The notes under the pieces were generated by a model. It did not search any database and was not told where the DNA came from. It worked only from the letters and a program-made list of their open reading frames with translations. Below are positions 8,507 through 18,446 of a stretch of 64,000 nt of DNA, in pieces (positions within the stretch are counted from its first letter, which is position 1; each line of letters opens with the position of its first letter). The stretch lies in the NCBI RefSeq assembly GCF_014596475.1, contig NZ_MECJ01000001.1, positions 124,001-188,000 on the forward strand, given 5' to 3'. This DNA is from Streptomyces sp. CBMA152 (GTDB lineage Bacteria > Actinomycetota > Actinomycetes > Streptomycetales > Streptomycetaceae). Both the position numbers and the translations under genes were made by a program.

Positions 8507-9961
8507 ATGACCATGGAGTCCACGGAATCCGCCAAGACCCGCGCCGCCGAACCGGCGGACGACTATCTGGAGCGCAGGGCGCTGCGCCGGGGCAGCGCCG
8601 GCTGGCTGCTGCTGACCGGGCTCGGCGTGGCGTACGTCGTCTCCGGCGACTACTCCGGCTGGAACTTCGGCCTGGCCCAGGGCGGTTTCGGCGGGCTCGC
8701 GATCGCCATGGCCCTGATGGGCCTGATGTACGTCTGCATGGTCTTCTCGCTCGCCGAGCTCTCCTCCGTACTGCCCACGGCGGGCGGCGGCTACGGCTTC
8801 GCCCGACGCGCGCTCGGCCCCTGGGGCGGCTTCCTCACCGGTACGGCCATCCTCATCGAGTACGTCCTGGCCCCGGCCGCGATCTCCATCTTCATCGGCG
8901 ACTACGTCGAATCGCTCGGCCTGTTCGGCCTCACCTCCGGCTGGCCGGTCTACCTCGCCTGTTTCGCCATCTTCATCGGCATCCATCTGTGGGGCGTCGG
9001 CGAGGCGTTGCGCTTCAGCTTCGTGGTGACCGGGGTCGCGGTGGCCGCGCTGCTGGTGTTCGCGGTCGGCGCGTTCATGGACTTCGACGCGTCCCGCCTC
9101 GACGACATCGCGGTGCACAAGGACGCGGTCGGCGCGAGCTCCTGGCTGCCGATGGGTGTGATGGGGATCTGGGCGGCGTTCCCGTTCGGCATGTGGTTCT
9201 TCCTCGGCGTGGAGGGCGTACCGCTGGCGGCCGAGGAGACCCGCGACCCGGCCCGTACGCTCCCGAAGGCGATCCGCTGGTCCATGGGCATCCTGGTGGT
9301 CCTCGCCCTGCTCACCTTCTTCGCCTCGGCGGGCGCGCGCGGCTCGGCCGCGATCCAGGACGCGGGCAACCCTCTGGTCGAGGCGCTGCAACCGCACGGC
9401 AAGGCCACGGCGCTGAGCCGGATCGTCAACTACGCGGGACTCGCGGGCCTGGTGGCGTCGTTCTTCTCGCTGATCTACGCGGGCTCGCGTCAGCTCTTCG
9501 CGCTCTCCCGGGCGGGTTATCTGCCGCGCTTCCTGTCGCTGACCAGCCGCCGCAAGGCGCCGTACCTGGGTCTGCTCGTGCCCGGCGCGATCGCCTTCTC
9601 ACTCGCGGCCGCGACCGGCGACGGGGCGCGGATGCTGAACGCCGCCGTCTTCGGCGCCACCGTCTCGTACGCACTGATGTCCCTCTCGCACATCGTGCTG
9701 CGCCGCCGTGAGCCGCATCTGGAGCGCCCGTACCGTACGCCGGGAGGAGCGCTGACCTCGTCGGTCGCACTCGTCCTCGCGTGCGCGGCGCTTCTCGCCA
9801 CGTTCCTGGTGGACGTGACGGCGGCGCTGATCGCGCTCGGCGTGTACGCGGTCGCCGTCGCCTACTTCGGTCTCTACAGCCGTAAGCATCTGGTGGCCAG
9901 TGCACCCGAGGAGGAGTTCGCGGCGCTCGCGGCGGCGGAGGCCGAGCTGGAGCGCGAGTGA
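8507..9961 (+). CDS. APC-family permease, ethanolamine permease type
   Basis: The 484-residue integral membrane protein has about 12 hydrophobic segments. Its N-terminal core contains SGDYSGWNFGLAQGGFGG, a signature I associate with the ethanolamine transporter (EAT) branch of the APC superfamily. The second helix region carries LPTAGGGYGFARRALG. ATG 8507 has a GGGAG site 7 nt upstream; the TTG at 8477 lacks one. It should import ethanolamine or a similar small amine across the plasma membrane to feed the GlnA4-like ligase. The gamma-glutamyl hydrolase follows 54 nt after its stop, so the two form an operon behind the repeat element. Confidence 0.85.
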   Translation: MTMESTESAKTRAAEPADDYLERRALRRGSAGWLLLTGLGVAYVVSGDYSGWNFGLAQGGFGGLAIAMALMGLMYVCMVFSLAELSSVLPTAGGGYGFARRALGPWGGFLTGTAILIEYVLAPAAISIFIGDYVESLGLFGLTSGWPVYLACFAIFIGIHLWGVGEALRFSFVVTGVAVAALLVFAVGAFMDFDASRLDDIAVHKDAVGASSWLPMGVMGIWAAFPFGMWFFLGVEGVPLAAEETRDPARTLPKAIRWSMGILVVLALLTFFASAGARGSAAIQDAGNPLVEALQPHGKATALSRIVNYAGLAGLVASFFSLIYAGSRQLFALSRAGYLPRFLSLTSRRKAPYLGLLVPGAIAFSLAAATGDGARMLNAAVFGATVSYALMSLSHIVLRRREPHLERPYRTPGGALTSSVALVLACAALLATFLVDVTAALIALGVYAVAVAYFGLYSRKHLVASAPEEEFAALAAAEAELERE

Positions 9962-10015
9962 GTGTCCATTCAGCAGCACTTCAGCAGCACTCGTCAGAAG
10001 GAGAGGGAGAACGCG

Positions 10016-10717
10016 GTGGGACGGCCACTGATCGGTGTCAGCACATATCTGGAGAGCTCGGTGCGCTGGGGCGTGTGGGACTGGCCCGCCGCGCTGCTGC
10101 CCGCGTACTACCCGCGCCTGGTGCGGGCGGCGGGCGGCCTCACCGCGATGCTGCCACCGGACGACCCGGACACGGCGGCCCAGGTCGTGGCCCGTCTCGA
10201 CGGCGTGGTGATCGCGGGCGGGCCTGATGTCGAGCCCGTACGGTACGGGGCCGACCGCGATGCCAGGACCGGGCCGCCCGCGCCGGAGCGGGACGCGTGG
10301 GAACTCGCCCTGATCGAGGCCGCGTTGGCGTCCGGGACACCGCTGCTCGGCATCTGCCGGGGGATGCAACTGCTGAACGTCGCCCTCGGCGGCACGCTCG
10401 TACAGCACATGGACGGCCACACCGGCGGTACGGGTGTCATCGGCCGCCACACCGTGCGCCCGGTTCCCGGCACGCTCTATGCCGGGATCGAGCCGGGCGA
10501 GGCGTCTGTACCGACCTACCATCACCAGGCCGTGGACCGTCTCGCGGACGGTCTGGTGGTGTCGGCGCTGGCTGAGGACGGCACCGCAGAGGCAGTCGAA
10601 CTCCCGGGCGCGGCCTGGGCGTTGGGTGTGCAGTGGCATCCGGAGCTGGGCGAGGACACGAAGGTGATGGAGGCGCTGGTGGAGGCGGCGCGCGCCCGCG
10701 TCGACTGCCCCGTGTAG
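10016..10717 (+). CDS. C26-family gamma-glutamyl hydrolase (PuuD-like)
   Basis: The 233-residue class I glutamine-amidotransferase-fold hydrolase carries GICRGMQ with the nucleophile Cys114 and VQWHPE near the C-terminus supplying the His and Glu. Family members such as E. coli PuuD cleave gamma-glutamyl amides in amine catabolism. The frame is open from a GTG at 9962, directly after the permease stop, but the GTG at 10016 has AAGGAGAGGGA upstream and starts the conserved GRPLIGVSTYLE, so it is preferred. It would release glutamate at the end of the pathway begun by the GlnA4-like ligase. It converges with the LysR gene. Confidence 0.88.
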   Translation: MGRPLIGVSTYLESSVRWGVWDWPAALLPAYYPRLVRAAGGLTAMLPPDDPDTAAQVVARLDGVVIAGGPDVEPVRYGADRDARTGPPAPERDAWELALIEAALASGTPLLGICRGMQLLNVALGGTLVQHMDGHTGGTGVIGRHTVRPVPGTLYAGIEPGEASVPTYHHQAVDRLADGLVVSALAEDGTAEAVELPGAAWALGVQWHPELGEDTKVMEALVEAARARVDCPV

Positions 10718-10736
10718 AGCTCAGCGGGCCCGGGTC

Positions 10737-11666
10737 TCAGTGGGCCCGCGTCAGCGACAGCAGGTCGCGGGCCGGGCCCGTGGGGCGGTGGCCCGCGCGC
10801 CAGACCGCGCGCAGGTCACGGCTCAGTCCTACGCCCTCCAGCGGGATCCGCGCCAGGCGCCGACTCGCCAGCTCCTCGCCGAGGGCGAGTTCGCTGAGCA
10901 CCGACGGGCCCGCGCCGCTGACCACCGCCGCCTTCACGGCCGTGGTGGAGGCGAGTTCGAGCAGCGGCGGCGCCACCCCACCCGCAGCGGTGAGCGCCGC
11001 GTCCAGGACCTGACGGGTGCCGGAACCCTCCTCGCGCAGGATCAGCGGGGTGGCGGCCAGTTCGGCGGCGGTGAGCGGGGTGCGGCGGCGGGCCCATGGG
11101 TGGGCGGGCGCCGCGACCACCACCAGGCGGTCATGGCCGATCACCGCCCCGTCGAGCCCACTCGGCACCGACAGGCCCTCCACGAACCCCAGGTCCGCCT
11201 CGCCCGCCAGCAGCCGCTCGGCCACCAGCGCCGAGTTCCCGGCGTGCAGCGAGACCGCCGTCCCCGGGCGCTCGGCGCGCAGAGCGATGAGCCACCCGGG
11301 CAGCAGGTACTCGGCGATGGTCATGCTCGCGGCGACCCGCAGCCGGGAGTCGCGGCGCCCGCGCAGCGCCTGGGCGCCCGCGTCGAACGCCTCGGCCGCC
11401 TCCACCACCCGCCGCGCCCAGTCCGTCACCAGGACGCCCTCGGCGGTCAGCTTCGACCCGCGCGGCGAGCGGTCGACCAGGGCCACCCCGAGCTGGCGTT
11501 CCATCGCGCGGATCCGGCTGCTCGCGGCGGGCTGGGTGATGCCGAGGTCGCGCGCGGCCCGCCCGAGGCTGCCGTGCCGGGCGACCGCGAGCAGCAGCTC
11601 CAGGGCGCCCAGATCGGGCACCCGCCGGAACACCGGCCCGGACTCGTCCATGCTCGCCGTACTCAT
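10737..11666 (-). CDS. LysR-family transcriptional regulator
   Basis: The 309-residue product has a LysR N-terminal winged helix (LELLLAVARHGSLGRAARDL, then ITQPAASSRIR at about residues 44-54) and a two-lobed effector-binding domain. It begins at ATG 11666, or at the in-frame Met five codons later. It is divergent from the TDT-family transporter with a 70-bp intergenic region, the usual arrangement for a LysR activator of its neighbour. No clear T-n11-A operator could be assigned by eye. Confidence 0.88.
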   Translation of the reverse strand: MSTASMDESGPVFRRVPDLGALELLLAVARHGSLGRAARDLGITQPAASSRIRAMERQLGVALVDRSPRGSKLTAEGVLVTDWARRVVEAAEAFDAGAQALRGRRDSRLRVAASMTIAEYLLPGWLIALRAERPGTAVSLHAGNSALVAERLLAGEADLGFVEGLSVPSGLDGAVIGHDRLVVVAAPAHPWARRRTPLTAAELAATPLILREEGSGTRQVLDAALTAAGGVAPPLLELASTTAVKAAVVSGAGPSVLSELALGEELASRRLARIPLEGVGLSRDLRAVWRAGHRPTGPARDLLSLTRAH

Positions 11667-11736
11667 AAACCCAGCTTATGGCCTCATAGAAAGATCCGGT
11701 CTGGCGGGCCCCTGCGACCAGGGCGAAGGTGGACAC

Positions 11737-12834
<1,098 letters not shown>

Positions 12835-13533
12835 GCGCGGCCGGGGCCTCCACGAGCGAGGGGCCGTACCAGGTGAGCAGCCGGCCGTCCACGAGGGCGG
12901 CCGGCAGTGCCGGGAACGCCTCGGGGCCGTCGTCGGGCGTGAAGCGGTACGGCTCGTCGGGCAGGACCACCAAGTCGGCCCCGGCGGCGTTCAGTTCGTC
13001 GAGGCGGATGCGCGGATAGCGCTCGGCGTGGTCCGCGTACACATTGCGGACGCCGAGCCGGGACAGCACGTCCCCCGCGAAGGTGTCGCGGCCGAGCACC
13101 ATCCAGGGGCGGCGCCAGATCGGCACGACGGCTGTTCCGAAAGGCTCGCCGGGGTGCGCCACCGCGTCCCACGCCCGGCGGGCCTCGTCGAGCCAGTGGG
13201 GGCGTGTCAGACCGCAGCCCTCGACCAGGACCCGGGCCAGCTCGGTGAACGCCTGCTCCAGGTCGCGTACTTCGGTGACCAGGACCTCCAGGCCCGCCGC
13301 GCGCAGCGCCGCGAGGTCCTGTTCGCGGTTCTCCTCCTCGTTGGCGATCACCAGGTCGGGGCGGAGCGCGACGATCGCGGGGACGTCGGGGTTCTTGGTG
13401 CCGCCGATGCGTACGACGTCGAGGCCGGCCGGGTGCGTACACCAGTCGGTCGCGCCGACGACGAGCCCGGGGGCCGTGACCGCCACCGCCTCGGTGAGCG
13501 AGGGCACCAACGAGACCACCCGGGGCGATGCCA

Positions 13534-14085
13534 TCAGTGCCGGGTCTCCTCGATGGCCTCGATGTGGTCGGCCACCGCCACCAGCAGGATCCGGGTACCG
13601 GGCACCGCCGCGCGCCAGCGGTGGCGGACCCCGCCGGACAGGCACAGCGTGTCGCCGCGCTCCAGGCGGTAGGCCCGGCCCTCCGCCTCCACCTCGGCGG
13701 CGCCGTCGGCCACGTACATCAACTCGTCGTTGCGGTGCTGGAACTCGCGGGCGGTGTCGTGCTCGCCGGTGAACTCCATCGCGTGCAGCTGGTGGTGCCC
13801 GCGCAGCAGTTGGCGCACCCCGCCCTCGCCGTCCCCGTCCGCGCGCGCGACCTCGACGGTACGGGCGGTGTCCGCCGCGTCGTACAGCTCGGGGACGGTC
13901 GTGCCCAGCGCGTCCGCCACGCGCGCGAGGGAGCGGGCGCTGGGGCGGGCGCGCTCGTTCTCGATCTGGCTCAGGAACGGCACCGAGAGGCCGCTGCGCT
14001 CCGCGACCGCGGCGAGGGTGAGCCCCAGCCTGCGGCGCAGCCGCCGCACGGCCACGCCCACCCGAAGAGTTTCCTTGTCGTCCAT
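13534..14085 (-). CDS. XRE-family regulator with C-terminal cupin domain
   Basis: In this 183-residue protein, residues 10-66 form an HTH_XRE domain (GLTLAAVAERSGLSVPFLSQ, then IENERARPS) and residues 105-175 form a cupin barrel (the DELMYVADGAAEVEA and GDTLCLSGGVRHRW segments), the usual architecture for small-molecule-sensing repressors. It begins at ATG 14085. It is the first gene of a two-gene unit with the BtuF-like protein, fused by a TGATG overlap, so its ligand may be related to what that protein binds. Confidence 0.85.
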   Translation of the reverse strand: MDDKETLRVGVAVRRLRRRLGLTLAAVAERSGLSVPFLSQIENERARPSARSLARVADALGTTVPELYDAADTARTVEVARADGDGEGGVRQLLRGHHQLHAMEFTGEHDTAREFQHRNDELMYVADGAAEVEAEGRAYRLERGDTLCLSGGVRHRWRAAVPGTRILLVAVADHIEAIEETRH

Positions 14086-14219
14086 CTCTCCGGCTCCTCC
14101 CCGTCACCATGGCTCACTCGGCCGCCGCGCTGCCTGCACCCTACGCAGCTTCGGCGTCCGGGGGCACCATCGTGTGGAAGAAGAGTGCCCTCGCGTATGA
14201 CCGTGCATACCTTGTGACG

Positions 14220-14253
14220 ACGGGGCCCCGCCGGTATTTCGGCGGGGCCCCGT
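14220..14253 (-). terminator. Hairpin terminator of the opuA operon
   Basis: A perfect 14-bp GC-rich stem (14220-14233 with 14240-14253) around a 6-nt loop lies 62 nt behind the opuABC stop on the minus strand. The rest of the 230-nt gap upstream of the XRE gene shows no other structure. Confidence 0.8.
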
Positions 14254-14314
14254 TGCGGGCGCGGACGGCTGAAACCATTCGCCCTTTCGCGTGTCAACGC
14301 GCGCGTGGCAGGTG

Positions 14315-16111
14315 TCAGCCCTTCACGGGCGTCCACTTGTCGGCCAGGCCCGGGTTCTCCTTGAGCCAGGCGCGGACGGCTTCCTGCTCCTTGCCCTTGC
14401 CGGTCGACTGGATCTTCGCCTCAAGACCGGTGAGCTGCTGCTCGGTCATATGGAAGTTCTTCAGCCAGGCGCCGACCTTCGGGTTGTCGGCCCCGAAGCC
14501 CTTGCGGGCCAGGGTGTGCACCCCGTCGCCCTTACCCCAGCTGCCCTTGGGGTCCTTGAGCTTCTTGAGGTCGTACGTGCTGTACGCCCAGTGCGGCGAC
14601 CAGAGCGTGACGACGACCGGCTCCTTCTTGGCGTACGCGCGCTTGAGCTCGGCGAGCATCGACGGCGTCGAGCCGTCGACGACCTTGTACTCGCCGTCCA
14701 GGCCGTACTCCTTGAGGACCTTGTCCTTGAGCAGCCCCATCATTCCGGCGCTCGGCTCGATGCCGATGATCCGCCCCTTGAACTGGCCGGACTTGCCCTT
14801 GAGGTCGTCGAGCGAGTCGATGCCCTTCATGTACGAGGGCACGCTCAGCTCCAGCGAGGTCGGGCCGTACCAGGAGCCCAGGTCCTCCAGCTTGTCGTGG
14901 TACTTCCGCCAGTACGTGGCATGGGTGACCGGGAGCCAGGAGTCGGTCTCGAAGTCGATCTGCCCGCCCGCCATACCGGTGTAGAGCGCGCCCGCCTCGT
15001 ACTGCTTGGTGTCGACCTTGTAGCCGCGCCGCTCCAGCAGCTCCTTCCAGAGGAAGGTGGAGGCGATGCCCTCGTCCCACGGGATGTAGCCCATGGAGAC
15101 CTTCTTGCCCTTGCCGACGTTCTCGGCGCCGGAGGCGGTGGCCGTGGACGACGAGCCGAACATGTTCATGCCGCCCGCGACCAGCGCGAGGACGACCACG
15201 CCGACGACCACGACGGCGGGCTGCGGACGGTGGTTCCACAGCTTGGCGCCCGAAGTCCGGGCCTTCGCCAGCGCGCGGCGGCCCACCGGCGAGACCGCGC
15301 GGCCCAGCGCGCCGGTCATCCGGTCGAGGTACATGGCGAGCACGACGATCGAGATGCCCGCCTCGAAGCCGAGGCCGATGTCGACGTTGCCGATGGCGCG
15401 GTAGACCGCGCCGCCGAGCCCGCCGCCGCCGACCATGCCCGCGATGACGACCATGGACAGGCCCAGCATGATTACCTGGTTGACGCCCGCCATGATGGTC
15501 GGCAGCGCCAGCGGGAGCTGCACCCTGAGCAGGGTGTTGCGCGGGGTGGTGCCGAACGCCTCGGCCGCCTCGACCAGTTCGGGGTCGACCTGGCGGATGC
15601 CGAGCTCCGTCATCCGTACGCCCGGGGGCAGCGAGAAGACGATGGTGGCGATGATGCCGGGGACCACGCCGACGCCGAAGAAGATGATGCCGGGGATCAG
15701 ATAGACCATCGCCGGCATGGTCTGCATGAAGTCGAGCACCGGACGGCTGATCGCGCTCACGGTCTTGGACCGGGACGACCAGATGCCCAGCGGGATGGCG
15801 AGGGCCAGCGTCACCACGGTGGCGACGAGCACCAGCGACAGCGTCGACATGGCCTCGTCCCACAGCTCGATCGAGTCGATCAGCGCGAACCCGCCGAAGG
15901 CGAGCACACCGGCGACCAAACCCCGCAGCCACCAGGCGACGACGGCGAGGATGCCCGCGAAGAGCAGCGGCTGCGGCGCGGACAGGACGGCGTCGATGCC
16001 GTCGTACATGCCGTTGACGACCTTGGTGATGGCGTCGAACAGCCAGGAGAGATGGTTCTGCAGGAACGTGACGGCGCTGTCGACCCAGTCGCCGAGCGGA
16101 AGCCTAGGCAC
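14315..16111 (-). CDS. opuABC: Glycine betaine ABC permease fused to substrate-binding domain
   Basis: The 598-residue protein is a natural fusion. Residues 1 to about 290 are a BPD permease with several membrane helices and the coupling motif EAAEAFGTTPRNTLLRVQLP; after one more helix near 295-315 comes an OpuAC-type binding domain exposed outside the cell. Aromatic-rich stretches such as DSWLPVTHATYWRKY are typical of betaine-binding boxes. GTG 16111 lies 8 nt inside the end of the ATPase gene, so the two are translationally coupled. With OpuAA it forms an osmoprotectant importer (glycine betaine or related quaternary amines) driven by ATP. Confidence 0.92.
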   Translation of the reverse strand: MPRLPLGDWVDSAVTFLQNHLSWLFDAITKVVNGMYDGIDAVLSAPQPLLFAGILAVVAWWLRGLVAGVLAFGGFALIDSIELWDEAMSTLSLVLVATVVTLALAIPLGIWSSRSKTVSAISRPVLDFMQTMPAMVYLIPGIIFFGVGVVPGIIATIVFSLPPGVRMTELGIRQVDPELVEAAEAFGTTPRNTLLRVQLPLALPTIMAGVNQVIMLGLSMVVIAGMVGGGGLGGAVYRAIGNVDIGLGFEAGISIVVLAMYLDRMTGALGRAVSPVGRRALAKARTSGAKLWNHRPQPAVVVVGVVVLALVAGGMNMFGSSSTATASGAENVGKGKKVSMGYIPWDEGIASTFLWKELLERRGYKVDTKQYEAGALYTGMAGGQIDFETDSWLPVTHATYWRKYHDKLEDLGSWYGPTSLELSVPSYMKGIDSLDDLKGKSGQFKGRIIGIEPSAGMMGLLKDKVLKEYGLDGEYKVVDGSTPSMLAELKRAYAKKEPVVVTLWSPHWAYSTYDLKKLKDPKGSWGKGDGVHTLARKGFGADNPKVGAWLKNFHMTEQQLTGLEAKIQSTGKGKEQEAVRAWLKENPGLADKWTPVKG

Positions 16112-17168
16112 GGGCCACCTCCTGCGCCGAGCAGGCCATGGGCCCGCGTTCGTCGTCGCCGAGGAACGCGATCAGGCGCTCCTGCGGTACGACACCGAGC
16201 AGCGCACCGTCGGCGCCCTTGACGGCGACGGGGTGCGGGACCCTGGCCGCGACCGCGCACAGGTCGGCCACCGAGGTGTCCAGGGTGACGCTCTCGCAGT
16301 CGCACTCCCCGGCGTCCGCGCGCTCCGGCTCGGTCATCACGGATACGGCGGTGAGCACCCGGGAGCGGTCGACGTCCTGGATGAACGAGGCCACGTAGTC
16401 GTTGGCCGGGGCCAGGAGGATGTCCTCGGCGGTGCCGAGCTGGACGATCCGTCCGTCGCGCATCACGGCGATGTTGTCGCCGAGCCGCATGGCCTCGTTG
16501 AGGTCGTGGGTGATGAAGACGATGGTCTTCTTGAGCCGCTTCTGCAGTTCGAGCAGCTGGTCCTGCATGTCGCGGCGGATCAGCGGGTCGAGCGCGCTGA
16601 ACGACTCGTCCATCAGGAGCAGGTCGGCGTCGGTGGCGAGCGCGCGGGCCAGGCCCACGCGCTGCTGCATACCGCCGGAGAGCTCGTCGGGCCAGGAGTC
16701 GCCCCAGCCGGCCAGCCCGGTCAGCTCCAGGGCCTCGGCGGCGCGCATCTCGCGTTCGGCGCGCGGCACGCCCTGGACCTCCAGGCCGTAGGCGGCGTTC
16801 TCCAGGACACTGCGGTGCGGGAAGAGCGCGAAGTGCTGGAAGACCATGCTGATCTTGGTCGAGCGTACGGTGCGCAGCTCGCTCGCGGACAGGCTGGTCA
16901 GGTCCTGTCCGTCGAAGAGGACGCGGCCCGAGGTGGGCTCGATGAGCGCGTTGAGCATCCGCAGGAGGGTGGACTTCCCGGATCCCGAGAGTCCCATCAC
17001 CACGAAGATCTGGCCGGGCTCCACCGTGAACGAGGCGTCGATCACCGCCGCCGTCGTCCCGGCCGCGCGCAGCTCGTCGCGGTCGGCACCGCCTGCGAGC
17101 TTGCGCACCGCTTCGTCGGGTCGTCTGCCGAACACTTTGTAGAGCTGCTCGGCTTGCAGCCTGGACAC
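16104..17168 (-). CDS. opuAA: Glycine betaine ABC transporter ATPase
   Basis: The 354-residue ProV/OpuAA-type ATPase has Walker A at residues 59-67 (GLSGSGKST), signature LSGGMQQR and Walker B DLLLMDESFSALD. The insertion before Walker A, with a basic linker, is typical of ProV. A C-terminal region of about 80 residues resembles a CBS pair, which in OpuA senses ionic strength. GTG 17168 has GTGAGG upstream; the frame open to 17204 has no site. It is the first gene of the operon, so promoter and osmotic control should lie in 17169-17440. Confidence 0.92.
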   Translation of the reverse strand: MSRLQAEQLYKVFGRRPDEAVRKLAGGADRDELRAAGTTAAVIDASFTVEPGQIFVVMGLSGSGKSTLLRMLNALIEPTSGRVLFDGQDLTSLSASELRTVRSTKISMVFQHFALFPHRSVLENAAYGLEVQGVPRAEREMRAAEALELTGLAGWGDSWPDELSGGMQQRVGLARALATDADLLLMDESFSALDPLIRRDMQDQLLELQKRLKKTIVFITHDLNEAMRLGDNIAVMRDGRIVQLGTAEDILLAPANDYVASFIQDVDRSRVLTAVSVMTEPERADAGECDCESVTLDTSVADLCAVAARVPHPVAVKGADGALLGVVPQERLIAFLGDDERGPMACSAQEVARA

Positions 17169-17440
17169 ATACACCTCACGGGTAGAACGGAAAACGGCCC
17201 GCATCCCCCGCTCGCGGGCCGTGGAGCGGTACGGAATCTGTCCGCTTCCTCATGCAGTAGTTGAAACTGACACCGAGGGCCACTCCAGCGCCGCGCCTGC
17301 CCGGCCTTACCTGGAGCAAACGCGAAGGTGATCCAGTTCACTGCGCGAAGGGGTTGCCGAGAGCGGGGTGCGGCATCTGCGGGGTACGGCTTCAGCGGTG
17401 AGCAGAGGTGACTGTCAGTGGGGTGCGGCATCATCGGGGT

Positions 17441-18364
17441 GTGACGCGACGCCTGATGCTCCTCGACACCGCTTCCCTGTACTTCCGGGCCTATTTCGGG
17501 GTCCCCGACACCGTCCGGGCCCCGGACGGCACCCCGGTCAACGCCGTGCGCGGCCTGCTCGACTTCATCACCCGCCTGGTCCAGGACCACCACCCGGACG
17601 ACCTGGTGGCCTGCATGGACGCGGACTGGCGCCCGCACTGGCGGGTCGAGCTGATCCCCTCCTACAAGGCGCACCGGGTGGCGACCGAGACCGCCGAGGG
17701 CGTCCCGGACGAGGAGGAGGTCCCGGACACGCTCGCGCCGCAGGTCCCGGTGATCGAGGCGGTCCTGGACGCACTGGGGATCGCCCGGGTCGGGGTCGCG
17801 GGATACGAGGCGGACGACGTGATCGGCACGCTGTCGGCGGCGGCCCCCGGCCCGGTCGACATCGTCACGGGCGACCGCGACCTGTTCCAGCTGGTCGACG
17901 ACAAGCGCGGCGTGCGCGTCCTCTACCCCCGCAAGGGCGTCGGCGACTGCGACCTGATCGACGACGACCTCATCCGTACGAAGTACGGAGTACGGGCCGA
18001 TCAGTACGCGGACTTCGCGGCCCTGCGTGGCGACGCCAGCGACGGCCTGCCGGGCGTCAAGGGCATCGGCGAGAAGACGGCGGCGCAGCTGATCACGGAG
18101 TACGGCGACCTGGCGGGCGTGCGCCGGGCGGCCGAGGACCGCACCTCCAAGCTGACGCCCGCCAAGCGCAAGGGCATCATCGAGGCCGCCGACTACCTGG
18201 ACGTGGCGCCGAAGGTGGTCCGGGTGGCCCTGGACGTGCCGCTGCCCGACTTCGACCCGGCCCTGCCGGACGAGGCGCTGCACCCGGAGACGCTGGACCA
18301 GCTGGCTGAACGCTGGGGCCTGGGCAGCTCACTGCCCCGCCTGCTCACCACCCTGCGACCGTGA
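17441..18364 (+). CDS. 5'-3' exonuclease (Pol I N-terminal domain type)
   Basis: This stand-alone 307-residue protein resembles the 5' nuclease domain of DNA polymerase I. It has LMLLDTASLYFRAYFGVP at the start, acidic metal-binding clusters (YEADDVIGTL, VTGDRDLFQLV), and the helix-hairpin-helix GVKGIGEKTAAQL near residue 205. It would trim flaps or RNA primers in the cytoplasm. The start is unclear: GTG codons at 17408, 17423 and 17441 are all in frame and none has a convincing ribosome-binding site. A 21-nt near-duplication sits immediately before 17441. It is divergent from the opuA operon and probably monocistronic. Confidence 0.88.
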   Translation: MTRRLMLLDTASLYFRAYFGVPDTVRAPDGTPVNAVRGLLDFITRLVQDHHPDDLVACMDADWRPHWRVELIPSYKAHRVATETAEGVPDEEEVPDTLAPQVPVIEAVLDALGIARVGVAGYEADDVIGTLSAAAPGPVDIVTGDRDLFQLVDDKRGVRVLYPRKGVGDCDLIDDDLIRTKYGVRADQYADFAALRGDASDGLPGVKGIGEKTAAQLITEYGDLAGVRRAAEDRTSKLTPAKRKGIIEAADYLDVAPKVVRVALDVPLPDFDPALPDEALHPETLDQLAERWGLGSSLPRLLTTLRP

Positions 18365-18392
18365 CACGTATATCGCTTGAGCGAGGTGCTAA

Positions 18393-18408
18393 CTTAGGTA
18401 AACCTAAG
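18393..18408. promoter_or_regulatory. Iron-box-like palindrome upstream of the SIP gene
   Basis: CTTAGGTAAACCTAAG is palindromic except for its central two bases. TTAGG/CCTAA arms are the hallmark of DtxR/IdeR/DmdR sites, although the spacing is shorter than the 19-bp consensus. It lies 39 nt before the SIP start, consistent with repression by iron-loaded DmdR. Confidence 0.65.
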
Positions 18409-18446
18409 AAGATATGAACAGCAGAGCTGAAACAGGGGAGAGCACT

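Noticed and set aside
14291..16222. A 643-codon frame antisense to opuABC
   Set aside because: Composition is Arg/Asp/Gly/His-rich without any recognisable fold; the opuABC frame carries transporter motifs.
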